Of a stretch of DNA of 64,000 bases, positions 12,372 through 22,639 are shown one piece after another. Below the pieces are notes generated by a model. The model ran no database searches. It was not told where the DNA came from and worked only from the letters and a program-made list of their open reading frames with translations. A program made the translations under genes and the position numbers. The number at the start of each line of letters is the position of its first letter. Within the stretch, counting starts at the first letter, position 1. Origin of the DNA: Oscheius onirici. Its lineage: Eukaryota; Nematoda; Chromadorea; Rhabditida; Rhabditidae. The stretch is from the NCBI GenBank assembly GCA_932521025.1, contig OW051471.1:434001-498000 (forward strand). The letters run 5' to 3'.

Positions 12372-12443
12372 TGACACACGGGGAGTCGAACCTTGACCAT
12401 GTGTTTCATAGTCGACGATCTTATCTACTAGGCCATGTGAGCG
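12372..12443 (-). pseudogene. tRNA-like relic, minus strand
   Basis: On the minus strand, TGGCCTAGTAGA (12424-12435) and an exact B-box match GGTTCGACTCC (12382-12392) stand at tRNA-like distance. The stems are imperfect. It could be a degenerate tRNA or the promoter part of a SINE. Confidence 0.45.
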
Positions 12444-13361
12444 AGGCGGCGCCGCGCTTTGGCTGCATTCATGAGCTTAGATAAGAGGCTAATACACTGA
12501 GATAAGAGGCAGTAGGGAGAGGCTCGCTTTAAGCCAAAAAATACTTTTTTGTCAATTTCCGTCATGTTTCCAACATTTTCTTCCATCCCTTATTTTAGAT
12601 GTACTTTTTGAGGAGAAATCGATTGAAAATATGTAAAAACCGGAAAAATAAATGTAAATCCCCTAAAAAGCAAAAATTACATTTTGTCGTGGGTCCCGTC
12701 ACGAGGTTGCCTGATTTCCCCTGGAGGCTTGGAGGCACATAATGAGACTGTCCTTTCAATAAAACTCTAGTGAAGAAGGACACTAAGAAGTAAGGAGTTT
12801 GCTTTATGACGGAGTAACGGCCGAAAAAACATGAAAATGACACAAATTTCAGTCAGTAATTTGTCCTGCAAAACCAGATCAATGAAGCAAATTGGCTGAT
12901 AATTTAGGATAATGTTGATCTTTCATATGCCTACTTTGAACCAGAAAATCAGACTCAAACAACGTTCGACTGTGTTCTCACCGATATTGTTTGTACTACC
13001 ATGTTAATTGTTAATACGTTGCTCTTGAAACACAGTATTTGTCCAGAAATGTTTTGATTCAGCCATGTTCATCGGAGAGAGTTTTTCAGTCCAGTTTCGT
13101 TTTCGAAAGCACTCTGTCACCGGTTCCGTTCACATTGTCTCTACTTTTTTTCATGCTGAGAGCTCAAAAAAAACTACAGAATATCCAAGTACAAAACTGA
13201 GTTCACCACCAAAGTTCCAGACTATTTTTTAGCTCCAGCCCCCGTTACATTACAATTTTCGAATTTTATTCATTTTTCCAAAATGCAAGAACGTTTCAAG
13301 AAGAGAATAACAAGAAAGCTAGTTTTTAAGCAGTACTACCTCAGACGGTTCCATAGTTATC

Positions 13362-15183
13362 GCACCATTTGACTTTGCCTTCCACTAGCCCAGAACGCTT
13401 TGACCCTAAAATGGCGCGCAGCGCGCGTCAAAAGCATTTTCAGGTTTCGGGACCTATTCCATCGAATTCAGCGTAAAAAGTTACCTCTAGAGCTTTATTT
13501 TCAAGTGGTGGATATGTGGAAATCCTAAAAAGTTAGGCAAAAAACCGAGTCTCTAAAATGTCCCGCATCCGGCGTCCGCCGTACGCGGTTGTTCGCGATT
13601 TGCGGGCTCATTTTTGCGAATTTTTCTCTGAAATTTTGGATAAAGGTATAACTAAGTCTATCTCAGAAGCGGTATCTTTTAGAATTTTGATTTTCGACCC
13701 GGATCACACCTCTGCATTTTTGGACTTAGAAAATTTTTAAGCGAAAAAGTTTGTGTATTGTTAAGAGTCGCCACTCCACCCACACGACCCGGGTTCGATT
13801 CCGTCCTGCTGTAAACCTTTTTGCTAATTTGTTTTGAGTAGAAAATGAGTTTAACCACGCTCTGGAAACTTTTTGTGATCGAATTCAACCGTTCCTCGCC
13901 ATAAGACGAAGGCGCAAATTAGTTGTTCTGAGTTTAGTGAAGTCTTGTTCATGAGGCAAAGCCCGATACTTCTAGGTGCGAGGAATAGAAGTTTTCTGCT
14001 TTGCCAGATCATTGAACTTGTTTATCTTCTTACACTCTGGTCCTGTAGATTGTCTCTAGTGTCCTTACATTAGGTTTGCGAAAGTTCTAGGTATAACCAC
14101 AATCTGTTTCTGATCAAATTGGTATCGAAAGGTGGGGTGGGGGTAAATATCGTAACAAAGAAGAACACTCCTAAACGCTTGATCGTAAGAGATCCTATTC
14201 GAGCTTGAACCTCATACAGTCCGGTCCTGGTCTTATCTCTATTTCCAGTCATTCTTGGGTCATCGGTGCGGTTGGGGTTTTGTTCGGTACGGTCTTCATC
14301 TAGTCTAGGTGCAAAAAAATTAAGTGGAACGAACCGAAAAAGACCGAACAGCGACTGATCGTCCCCACTTTTTGCTTGTGTATCAATATTCATAAATTCT
14401 ATGAATTTCGACAAAAAGGGAACAATTTGGATCTGTGAAAAAGTGGATTCTTTGAAGAGAAAAGGATTTGTCTTTGCCCTGAGTTTCACTGAGCGAACAA
14501 AAAGAGAACAATAAGTTTCACTGACCAAACAAAAAGAGAACAAAAAAGAGAACGAGAACAATTGTCTGAACTGCGTAACCTGACAAAAAGAGACCAATAT
14601 TTCCTACAAAAGTCAAATCCACGTCTTTTCTCATGAGATCACTCTTTTATCGTTCAGTCGTGATAATCGTATGAAAATTACAGGAGTTGCGAAGGAATAA
14701 TAAGAAGACGCAAGACGTTTTTGATAACGTTTTTGAAGAGAATCTACCGTAAAACCTCGTTGGGGGGGGGGGGGGGGTTATAATAGAGGTTTTACAGTAG
14801 TCATTTTTACTCCATGATTTCCCCCTGGCTACAAAAAAGCGGCCCCTTTTCTGTACTTGCTTTCTTTTAAAAATCTGCAAATAATTAAAAACACCAAATG
14901 TTCTAGTTTATCCTTGACCCAATGAGTTCAATTTTGGCTGACAATGAGTCAAATTCGTCCAATTCTCTCCGACTGGTGACGACTAATTGTAAGATTCTCT
15001 GTGCTGAACGATAAAAGGGTGATCTCATGAGAAAAGACGTGGATTTGACTTTTGTAGGAAATATTGGTCTCTTTTTGTTTGGTCAGTGAAACTTATTGTT
15101 CTCTTTTTGTTCGCTCAGTGAAACTCAGGGCAAAGACAAATCCTTTTCTCTTCAAAGAATCCACTTTTTCACAGATCCAAATC
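13362..15183. repeat. 2-kb repeat, copy A, ending in an inverted-arm element
   Basis: Aligns block by block with 17505-19455: AATTCAGCGTAAAAAGTTAC, TAAGAGTCGCCACTCCACCC, GGTTCGATTCC, then a region with arms at 14426-14660 and 15007-15183 (AAAAGACGTGGATTTGAC; AACAAAAAGAGAACAAT). The 14070-14597 frame is repeat-derived: the same arm sequence appears inverted 400 bp later. Nothing in either copy looks like a host gene. Confidence 0.7.
14748..14807. repeat. Short palindrome around a 16-G run
   Basis: GTAAAACCTCG..., a run of 16 G (14762-14777), then TATAATAGAGGTTTTAC: the two sides are inverted copies flanking the homopolymer. Similar TAAAACCTC-type ends are found on small invertebrate DNA elements. 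Confidence 0.5.
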
Positions 15184-17130
15184 AAACTCTGTAATTTTCC
15201 AAGCAGGTTTCTTTTTGCATTTTTTGCCACAAGAACTAGAGTTTTTTTATATACTGATGAATACGCGTAGAATTCTGAAAAAGTTAGTTCAAATTTCAAG
15301 CTTTCCAAACGTCTCGGTAGATGGTTGTATACTGAGTAGGCGAAAAATACGGAAGACCTCCATTGTCTTGGCGCCGATTATTTTCTAGCATCATTTCTCC
15401 ACACCAGTTTCTTACGCTTATTCCTTTGGTATATCATATTTTCCATATATTAAATTTTCTTTTGAAAAAACTGTTAGTCTCGTCCTCACTTGTCACTTAG
15501 ATACTAAAATTTGCAGTTTTTTTTGTTCCTCTGTTCTTTTTTCATTGAGCAGTAAATATCCTATACAATCTAATAAAACAAAAGGTTGGTCCAGGGAAAC
15601 TTCGTGTCTCTCTGTCCCTCTGCCTTTCTTTCCCCCTGTTTCTCTCTGAATGGTTCCTCTTGACTGAGTATCAAACGTCTGTATGCTGTAGTTCGGTACG
15701 CAGATCAAACTCCGCGCATATTATTTGAAAATGTGCTAGAAAAAGATTCAATCTCTTTTACTTAAACAGCCTATAGCTACAGTAATCCAAAATTCTGCAT
15801 TACCCCAGAAGGTACTTCTATCCGAAACATTCAAAAGTTCCAGGAAAAAAGGTTTCACGAGCTCGATAAAAATGCTTCCAGTAGCAAAACGTGCTTTATT
15901 AGTCAGTAGCTTTTCCCAGCCTCAAACATAGCCCTCTCTGTCCCTCCAAGAATCATGCAACAGGGAATCCTAGTCTCCACGTGTCGATCAGCGGATCAGA
16001 GTGCGATTTTGGGAGGCTCATCCTGCCATCTGTCTAATGAAAAATACCGCATGAGCACTGAGATGAACGCACCCGTTGACAGGATTCGGAAATGTGAGGT
16101 AATTTTGGATTATCCTCCTTTTGGAAAAGAAGACTGTCGAAAATCCAACCATGAATCAGGAGATTTTGGAACGGGAGCAAATTTTTTGATATTTTTTTCA
16201 GCTGGGACATAAAAGAGCGGAAAAAATTGTCGAAAGCTATAGTCGGTTTTTAGGATAAAAGTTTCAAACTTTACAGTAGTCTGAACTTCAAATAAATTGC
16301 TCCACTTTCGGGTTTAAAGGCAAACAGTTTTTCACTGCCACAATCCAGAGAGAACGCTTCCAACATTCATATACTTTACTTTTTGTGATCCCAACGGAAA
16401 AGTGGAAAAAACACTAAAAAAAACTTTTTCGGGAGGTCTTGAAAAACGTACCGGGTGCTCATAAAAAATCATCGGACTCATAAGAGAGAACAATGCAGAA
16501 ACTATACGGATCTTCTCAGTAGTCTCACACTCTCTCAGGCTGTCTCTCTCTGTCCCCTGTCCATCTGTCTCTCTGTCCCTTTCTGTCCATCAATTTCCTC
16601 CGAATAACCTTCATGACTTCCTTCCCCCGTCTCTCAATTTTCCCTTTTCGGAAAGGGGGACCAGCTGTTCCAGAGAGGGGGACAGATGGTAGGTAGTCGA
16701 GAGTCATAAACCGATTCGGTTACGTCTTCAGAAAGCGGGATCAGAGAGAGTGTAGAGCTGCCTCTCTGTCTCTCTAATCCGCTCAGCTGAATTATTTATG
16801 GCCAGTGATGCTCGAGAGACGTGTTGTCTTGGAGAAGTGAGAGGTCTTTTTTTCCACCTCTTTTTCTCGCTTTTTTTTCCAGCAGTCTTTGCAACGTTTT
16901 TGTTGTTTTTTTCCGTTGACATTAGAACGGTTTAGTTTTAGAACACGTTTCTAAGAATGATCACATTAACAAAAAAACTTTTTTTCACCTATTTTTATAC
17001 TTCTTTCAGCTTTTTTTGTGGGCAAATGTTCGGAACTAACTATATTTTTTACTTCAACTTTCACATAAAATTGAGTGAATATGTATTGTAAATCGTTCTC
17101 GAGACTGTGCCGAGTATTTTTTACACGAAT
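15184..17130. other. Intergenic, low-complexity pyrimidine tracts only
   Basis: Contains CTCTCTGTCCCTCTG-type tracts near 15607-15660 and 16520-16780. No spliced gene, conserved domain or distinct inverted repeat was recognised. Confidence 0.45.
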
Positions 17131-17162
17131 CTTTCTATTTTAAATTGCTCCCAGGGTGTGTC

Positions 17163-17338
17163 TGAAGCTCTTTATTTATTTACCAGCCGGCTTCGAATGG
17201 AACCCGGGTCGTCTGGGTGGAGATGGCGACTCTTAACAATACACCAAAATTTCTTGGCCACGGACAAACAAACAAAGCCACAGACTCAGCCACAGACACC
17301 ATTGCACTTTAGTATTAAAGATTTTAAATCCTAACTCA
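17163..17338 (-). mobile_element. SINE insertion with target duplication
   Basis: On the minus strand it starts near ACTAAAGTGCAATGGTGTCTG, carries the TAAGAGTCGCC...GACCCGGGTTCC block (tRNA-like B box) and ends in an AAATAAATAAA tail. AGAGCTT is present on both sides. The same flanking DNA occurs uninterrupted at 45865-45960 (TCTGAAGCTCTAATTGAGG), which shows the empty site. Related heads: 9000-9045, 34862, 36058 and 49884. Confidence 0.75.
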
Positions 17339-17504
17339 AGCTCTAATTGAGAATAAAGAGGATAGCTTTGTGCACAGATTACAATTAGGAGGTAGTAGTA
17401 ACAAGCTCAGACAAATCAATTTGAGATTATGCAAATGTGAGGACTTTGCTTCTTTGGAAGTACCAAATAGAAAAGGCTGGTTCACCCCAAAAATACGGAG
17501 CTAA

Positions 17505-19455
17505 TGGTTTTGGCCTTGCCTTCCATTAGTGCGAAACGCGTTTAGCATAAAATCGCTCGTAGCGCGCGTCAATAGCAATTTCAGGTTTCGGGAACAATTC
17601 TATCGGATTCAGCGTAAAAAGTTACCCTTAGAAACAAATTTTCAAGAAAAATGGTCGAAGAAAAAAAAAGGTAGCCGAAATGTTCTGTTTCCAAAACGTC
17701 CGGCGTCCTGTGTACGCGATTTGCGCTCTCATTTTTTGACCTACAAGGCTGAAAATTGAAAATTGGGTTACCGATGTAACTTTTCCGACCCTACAGGAAG
17801 GGTTTTTTCGTTTTTCGATTTGAGACCCGGATCATACCTCTACGCCCTGCATTTTTGGACTTGAAACTTTTTACCGAAAAAGTTATATTGCTAAGAGTCG
17901 CCACTCCACCCACACGACCCGGGTTCGATCCCGCCTTACTGTAAAATTTTTTGCTAAAATGCTTTGAGTAGAAAATGACTGTGAACAAGCCCTGGAAACT
18001 TTTTCTGATCGCATTCGACCATTCCCTGCCATTAGGTAAAGGCACAAGGTATCAGTTTGGTCCATAGATGTTGCATATCTCGGTCATAACTTTTGATCTA
18101 AAAGCGCTCGAGAGCTGTTTCAGGAACCAAAAGAACCATAAAAAGGGACCATAGAGAGAAACCATAAAAATCACTTTTGAAACTTCTGATCTCTATACAT
18201 GGCCAAATAGAGCTAACTTTGCCTGTTCTTTTGGTTCCTGAAACAGCTCTCTAGCGCTTTTAGATCGAGAGTTATGACCGAGATATGCAACATCTATGGA
18301 CCAACCTGATAGTTATTCTGAGTTTACTCTTTGTTCATACGGACAAAGCCTAATGCTTTTAGAAACGAGGGAGTATTGTAGTTTTCTGCTTCTACCCTGG
18401 CCCTGCAAAATGGCTCAGGGTATACTTAGGTTTGCCGAAGTTCTGGGTATAGACTTCTCCCGATGCTGATGGAGAAGTTCTCGAAAGGTGGTGGGAAATA
18501 TCGTAACAAATTGTAAGGGATTGTGAGGCGTGTAAGGCAAGATCTCTAACCAATGCAGACTCGATCTTTTCTTGGAGTAGCTCGACATCAGTATGTTAAA
18601 GTTCTGACCGGTCTGGTGTTTGTACGAAAAATGAACCGGACTGTGTCGAAAAATTTGGTTCACACTTTTTGCTAGTGTATGGAGAATCACTATTCGTAAA
18701 TTCAATGAATTTTGGCAAAAAGAGGACAATCTGGATCTGTGAAAAAGCGGATTCTTTGAAGAAAAAAGAATTTGTCTTTGCCCAGCGTTTTACTGACTGA
18801 ACAAAAAGAGAACAATACTTTTGTGTGAACTACGCAACTGGACAAAAAGTGAACAATAGCTCTTACAAAAGTCAAATCCTCGTCTTTTCTCATACGATCA
18901 CTCTTTTATTGCCAGCTCCAGAAATCCTGTTTGTAACATCGAAGAAAACGCAATACGTTTGACCCACAGCCAAAAATGAGCTAGTGAACAATGTTTAGAG
19001 CTCAACGATACGTTATTTTTAGTGACATGAAACTGCTGTGAATCAAGGAATATTAGGCTGAGAAGTTTGTGACGGAAGTCCAGTTACAGAAATTTTGCCG
19101 ATGTTTTTATCACACTGATAGGAAAGGGATCTAGTTGATATCTGATACAACGAGTAGAACCGGAGAAATACAACGGGATTCTCTCCCAATGAAAAACGTC
19201 TTTCCCAACTCTTGTCCTTAACTCAACAGCACTCTCTCCTCACTTCTATTGAAACGTTTCTGGAGTAGACGATAAAAGAGTGATCGTATGAGAAAAGACG
19301 AGGATTTTTGACTTTTGTAAGAGCTATTGTTCACTTTTTGTCCAGTTGCGTAGTTCACACAAAAATATTGTTCTCTTTTTGTTCGGTTGAATTCAGTAAA
19401 ACAGGGTAAAGACAAATCCCTTCTTCTTCAAAGAATCCATTTACAGATCCAGATA
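17505..19455. repeat. 2-kb repeat, copy B, carrying an extra mariner-type insertion
   Basis: Same layout as copy A at 13362-15183. Inverted arms lie at 18729-18920 and 19270-19452. It differs chiefly by a palindrome inserted at 18050-18311. No gene is supported here. Confidence 0.7.
18050..18311. mobile_element. 262-bp mariner-type palindrome inserted in copy B
   Basis: Ends TATCAGTTTGGTCCATAG and CTATGGACCAACCTGATA, and the arms are almost fully complementary (AGCTGTTTCAGGAACCAAAA in both). It is flanked by TA. Copy A reads straight through at the equivalent point (GCGCAAATTAGTTGTTC), so the insertion into TA can be seen directly. Terminal bases resemble mariner-family ends. Confidence 0.75.
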
Positions 19456-19989
19456 AGTAGATAACTTTATTCCTGATAAGGTGCGGTGCAATATTTGCTC
19501 TCAAAAATCCAAATGCTGGATAAAGCAAATTTTACTGTAATCTGAAGTTTTTTTGAACAGTTTGTATGAAAAATGTTTGCTTTACTGTTGCCATTAGTAA
19601 GGTTACAGTTTACAAACACGATTGTTCCTCTCATTGTCAGCTTAGTATAGCCAATAAAGTTTACCCTTTATGTGTACGTATTTGGGCAGCCGAACGGTCA
19701 TTTGACCAAGCAAACTTTGTATTTTTTCGCAGCGTACATACTTGTGGAGCAAAGACTGTTGATTTACTGTCGTGTGCTTTTTACCAGATTTGGTTGTACT
19801 GACACGTACGTTCGTTCTAACTGGCCTAAAATTTTGGTTTTCTTCATTTTCTTTCCATTTTCCGCGTTTGTAACCACGTTTATAACCGAATTCAGCGTGT
19901 AAAACAACACAATGGACAGGCAATCTGATCGAAAATTTTGCAAAAAAATCGACCTTTAATCTTTGAATATAGAAACTACTGAACTTGCA

Positions 19990-20340
19990 CTTTTGGATAG
20001 AGCAGTCGTTCTGGTGCCATAGAGACTATTTTCTACCTCTGTCTCCCTCTGTTTTCTTCCAAATCTCACCAAATTTGGGTTGAGGAAAAAAGGCACAGTT
20101 TGGAAAGAACTTCGCTACTCATTTCATGTTTTAACTTCCTTATACATGTATCAACTTTTAGCTTGAGTATTGGTTCTGGGCAACAGTTTGACAAAGAAAT
20201 AGGCTACTCATTTCATGTTTCAACTTCCCTCTACATGTATCAACCTTTAGCTTGGGTATTATTGACCAGTTGGATCGTGTATAACTCTTCTATTTCATGA
20301 ATTTCAAAATTTTATAATAAAAAGACCTATTTAGTCCAGA
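19990..20340 (-). repeat. Inverted copy of the 230-bp dispersed repeat
   Basis: Holds two TCATTTCATGTTTNAACTTC blocks and GCAGTCGTTCTGGTGCC, the inverse of the repeats at 9960-10815. It ends about 50 bases before the next gene starts, so it may form part of that gene's upstream region. Confidence 0.55.
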
Positions 20341-20376
20341 TGTTGCATGCTCAGTCCAGATATTTCAATATTTGCC

Positions 20377-20387
20377 CTTTCCAGAAA
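20377..20387 (+). promoter_or_regulatory. Probable trans-splice acceptor of the membrane-protein gene
   Basis: CCCTTTCCAG ends three bases before the ATG at 20388. The upstream sequence is a dispersed repeat with no coding exon, so spliced-leader addition here is plausible. Confidence 0.4.
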
Positions 20388-21383
20388 ATGGTCGAGCTGG
20401 GACAAGAAGTCGTCTCTATTGGCGTCATTCTTCTCGTCTGTGTTTCTCTCTCAGTTTCCTGTCTCGTTCTCTGGATGGTTCGATGTCGACGGGATCAGCT
20501 CCGTCACAGAGAGGGAAAAGATGTTCGGCAAAGGGAACTGGACAGTTTTGAAGAGTAATTGACAGTGCCAGTGACAGTAATTCGACATTTCAGCAACATG
20601 AAGACAAAGTTATCGCCCAACAGTAAACGAAAAATCCACGAGGCTAAAAAGGATGAGCCGAAGAAGGCTGAAACGGATGCGGAAAAGGGAAAGAAGGACA
20701 AGGAAACCGATAAAAAAGATGGAAAAAAGAGGGGAACTGTAGCCAAGCAGGATGAGACAATGCAACAGGTTGGTCCCGGGAGAGTTCGTGTCTCTCTGGT
20801 TCTCGGTCCCTCTGTCTTTTTCCCTCTGTCCCTCTGACTCTCTGAGTCTCTGGCCCCCTGTCCCTCTAACTCTGTCTCTATATCTCGCTGACTCCTTGTG
20901 TTTCTGTCTCTCTCCCTCTGACTATCTAACTCTCTGGCTCTGTCTCTCTGTTTCTCTATCATTCCGTTCCTCTGTTCCCCTGTCTCTCGGTCTCTCGGTT
21001 TTTCTGCCTTTCTGTCTCTCTCCCCCTGTCTCTCTGTCCCCCGACTCCCAGATTTCTAATCCCTCCAAACTTTCAGTTCGAGACCCGAATACGCGCCATG
21101 GAGACCATAGACGAAGTCGACAGCCCGGCCACCCGAAGCGTAAGTTGTTCTTCCAATAAAATTTCTATCCTGTCTCTGCAGAAGCGCCTGGACACGGCTT
21201 CCATAATAGCCGTAGGGTCCTCGGAGGCTCTCCAGCGAAACGATTCCAAGGTTTTTCTGGCTTAACTTCAAATTTGACTTATTCGGCAATTTTTAGGCCA
21301 ACATGTTCCCAGTGGAACGAAGCGTGGAAGAAATGGACTTGAATCCGGGCCTGAACGGATCCATCAATCTGGACATGATTTGA
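20388..21383 (+). CDS. Single-pass membrane protein with Lys-rich cytoplasmic tail
   Basis: Complete spliced gene: exons 20388-20554, 20594-20768, 21077-21139, 21182-21250 and 21297-21383 (TGA). Phases join exactly and predict 186 residues. Residues about 8-31 (VVSIGVILLVCVSLSVSCLV, then LWMV) form one hydrophobic segment followed by RCRRDQLRHRE, which suggests a short extracellular N-terminus and a cytoplasmic tail by the positive-inside rule. A Lys/Glu-rich stretch (about 60-100) follows, then a short helical, acidic C-terminus ending LNGSINLDMI. There is no signal peptide beyond the membrane segment and no known domain. I do not recognise the family; a nematode-restricted protein is possible. 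Introns are 39, 308, 42 and 46 bp; the long one is a CTCTGTCC-type array. Confidence 0.75.
20769..21076 (+). repeat. Degenerate CTCTCTGTCCCTCTG array in intron 2
   Basis: About 280 bases of strand-asymmetric pyrimidine repeat with a rough 8-10-base period, filling the second intron of the membrane-protein gene. Similar arrays lie at 16520-16780, 22640-22970, 28505-28780 (opposite strand), 51437-51560 (opposite strand) and 57040-57070. Confidence 0.6.
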
Positions 21384-22099
21384 ATCAGGTTTTGTCTGAA
21401 ATATTGTTTCTTTTTTAACTTATCGTGTTTTTTTGTTTGTGGTGATTTTTGATGTACATAAAGAGATCTCATTTTGGTACTTGTGTAGTACACAGACGCA
21501 ATTACCATAGAGTCCATAAGTCTAATTATATGAGTCTAATTGATGAAACTAATTGATGTGCAAATCACTATGTTTGAAATGTGGTAGGGTCACTATTGAA
21601 GTAAAGCTGCATTTGATGGCCGTTGGGGAATAGCTTGGTTGTAGGCAAAAGACGATATTGCTGAAGTAGTCGAAAGCTTCCTCTTACATAGTAGGAAGCG
21701 AGAAAATACTCGTGACGAGTGATTTCTTTTGTCGTTATTTCAATGTTAAAACAATTATGGACTCTCTCTATGGTAATTGCGTCTGTGTACTGCACAAGTA
21801 TCCTCATTTTTATCAAGATAAAGAAATCTATGTTTACACGGTCAAAAAAGAAATGGAACACTGCTTCCAAAACAGAATTTTGTATTTGATAGCTCATCTA
21901 AAGCAGCACTTCCGGACAACTTTGATTATATGTCAACGTTTGAAGCATAACCTGAACGATTGAGAAGGAAACGTCTGTAGCTTTCTATTTTGGCGAACGG
22001 AACAGACTTGAAAATTTGTGGTAGAAATTCGTGCAATTCCTTTGAACTTTTGGGCTATTAAATTTGTTCTTTTGAACTTTTAGAAATTATGCGACATTG
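21384..22099. other. Intergenic, nothing recognised
   Basis: 3' flank of the membrane-protein gene. Open frames on both strands lack splice sites and composition typical of exons. No clear polyadenylation signal or repeat was identified. Confidence 0.4.
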
Positions 22100-22615
22100 A
22101 AAAACTTTTCAAAGTTTGAGGAACAACTTTCTGTAATCTGAAGAGTAATTGGATTTCTGCCACAAGTTTCTAAGTCGTCAATGGAAACTTTGACCAGGCC
22201 AGCCGAATTCAAGTGAACGCCAGGAATGATGTACTGGTAGAAGGACGAACTCTGGTCACTGAAGCAAAAATCCGTAAAACAGTTTTTTCGTAAAACAGAG
22301 ACGAAGATTGACCACTGCTCCCTCTGTCCCTCATATTTCTTTTAGCAGCTTCCCAGTTGTTCTCTCCCAAAAACTTTGTTGTTGAGCCTTAGGCTATCTT
22401 CCCATCTTACATGTTGCCTGCCCGGACTTTTTCTGCCTTCTAACGAAGTCCATTCCGGGCAAATCCTCGCCCAATCATCGTGTCTTTAAGGCTTATCTTT
22501 CTAGCCCATTTCAACTTGCTCAGCTGGGCAGCCTGGTTCCAACCTTTCAGACCAGTCACTTGTCTCAGCCGATTGTTATTCCATCTGTCCACGACGTTAG
22601 CACAGTTGTGTCTTT
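22100..22615 (-). mobile_element. RTE-type LINE remnant (end of ORF2)
   Basis: The minus strand reads VVDRWNNNRLRQVTGLKGWN, then LSKLKWARKIS and, after a frame change, GRKSPGRQHVRWEDSLRLNN. This is the pattern found after the reverse transcriptase of RTE/BovB-like LINEs (W-A-R; GR-x-RWED). Stops and a frameshift show it is dead. Downstream, the frame stays open for about 50 more codons (to about 22100) and may be LINE 3' sequence. Confidence 0.6.
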
Positions 22616-22639
22616 CTGTCCCCCTGTCCCTACCTCTCC

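Larger units (their letters stand above)
11299..13105. mobile_element. 1.8-kb composite element with inverted arms and two tRNA-like relics
   Basis: The arm at about 11299-11530 (ACTTTCTCCGATGAACATGA; GTAGGCATATGAAAGA) is found inverted at about 12905-13105. The interior holds two tRNA-like sequences (11946-12016 plus, 12372-12443 minus) and a diverged half of the TTAA palindrome (12540-12760). No transposase frame is recognisable. Likely a non-autonomous DNA element that later received other insertions. Confidence 0.5.

Noticed and set aside
14070-14597. 175-codon open frame on the minus strand
   Set aside because: Its sequence reappears inverted at 15064-15183 and diverged at 18415-18900. 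It is repeat DNA, not a gene.
20504-20962. 152-codon frame on the minus strand rich in Arg, Glu and Asp
   Set aside because: It is the complement of the Lys-rich exon and the CTCTGTCC intron array of the plus-strand gene.
22100-22260. Stand-alone host exon (FYQYIIPGVHLNSAGL) behind a TTCAG acceptor
   Set aside because: It continues in the same frame from the RTE LINE remnant, so it is more simply LINE sequence; not excluded entirely.
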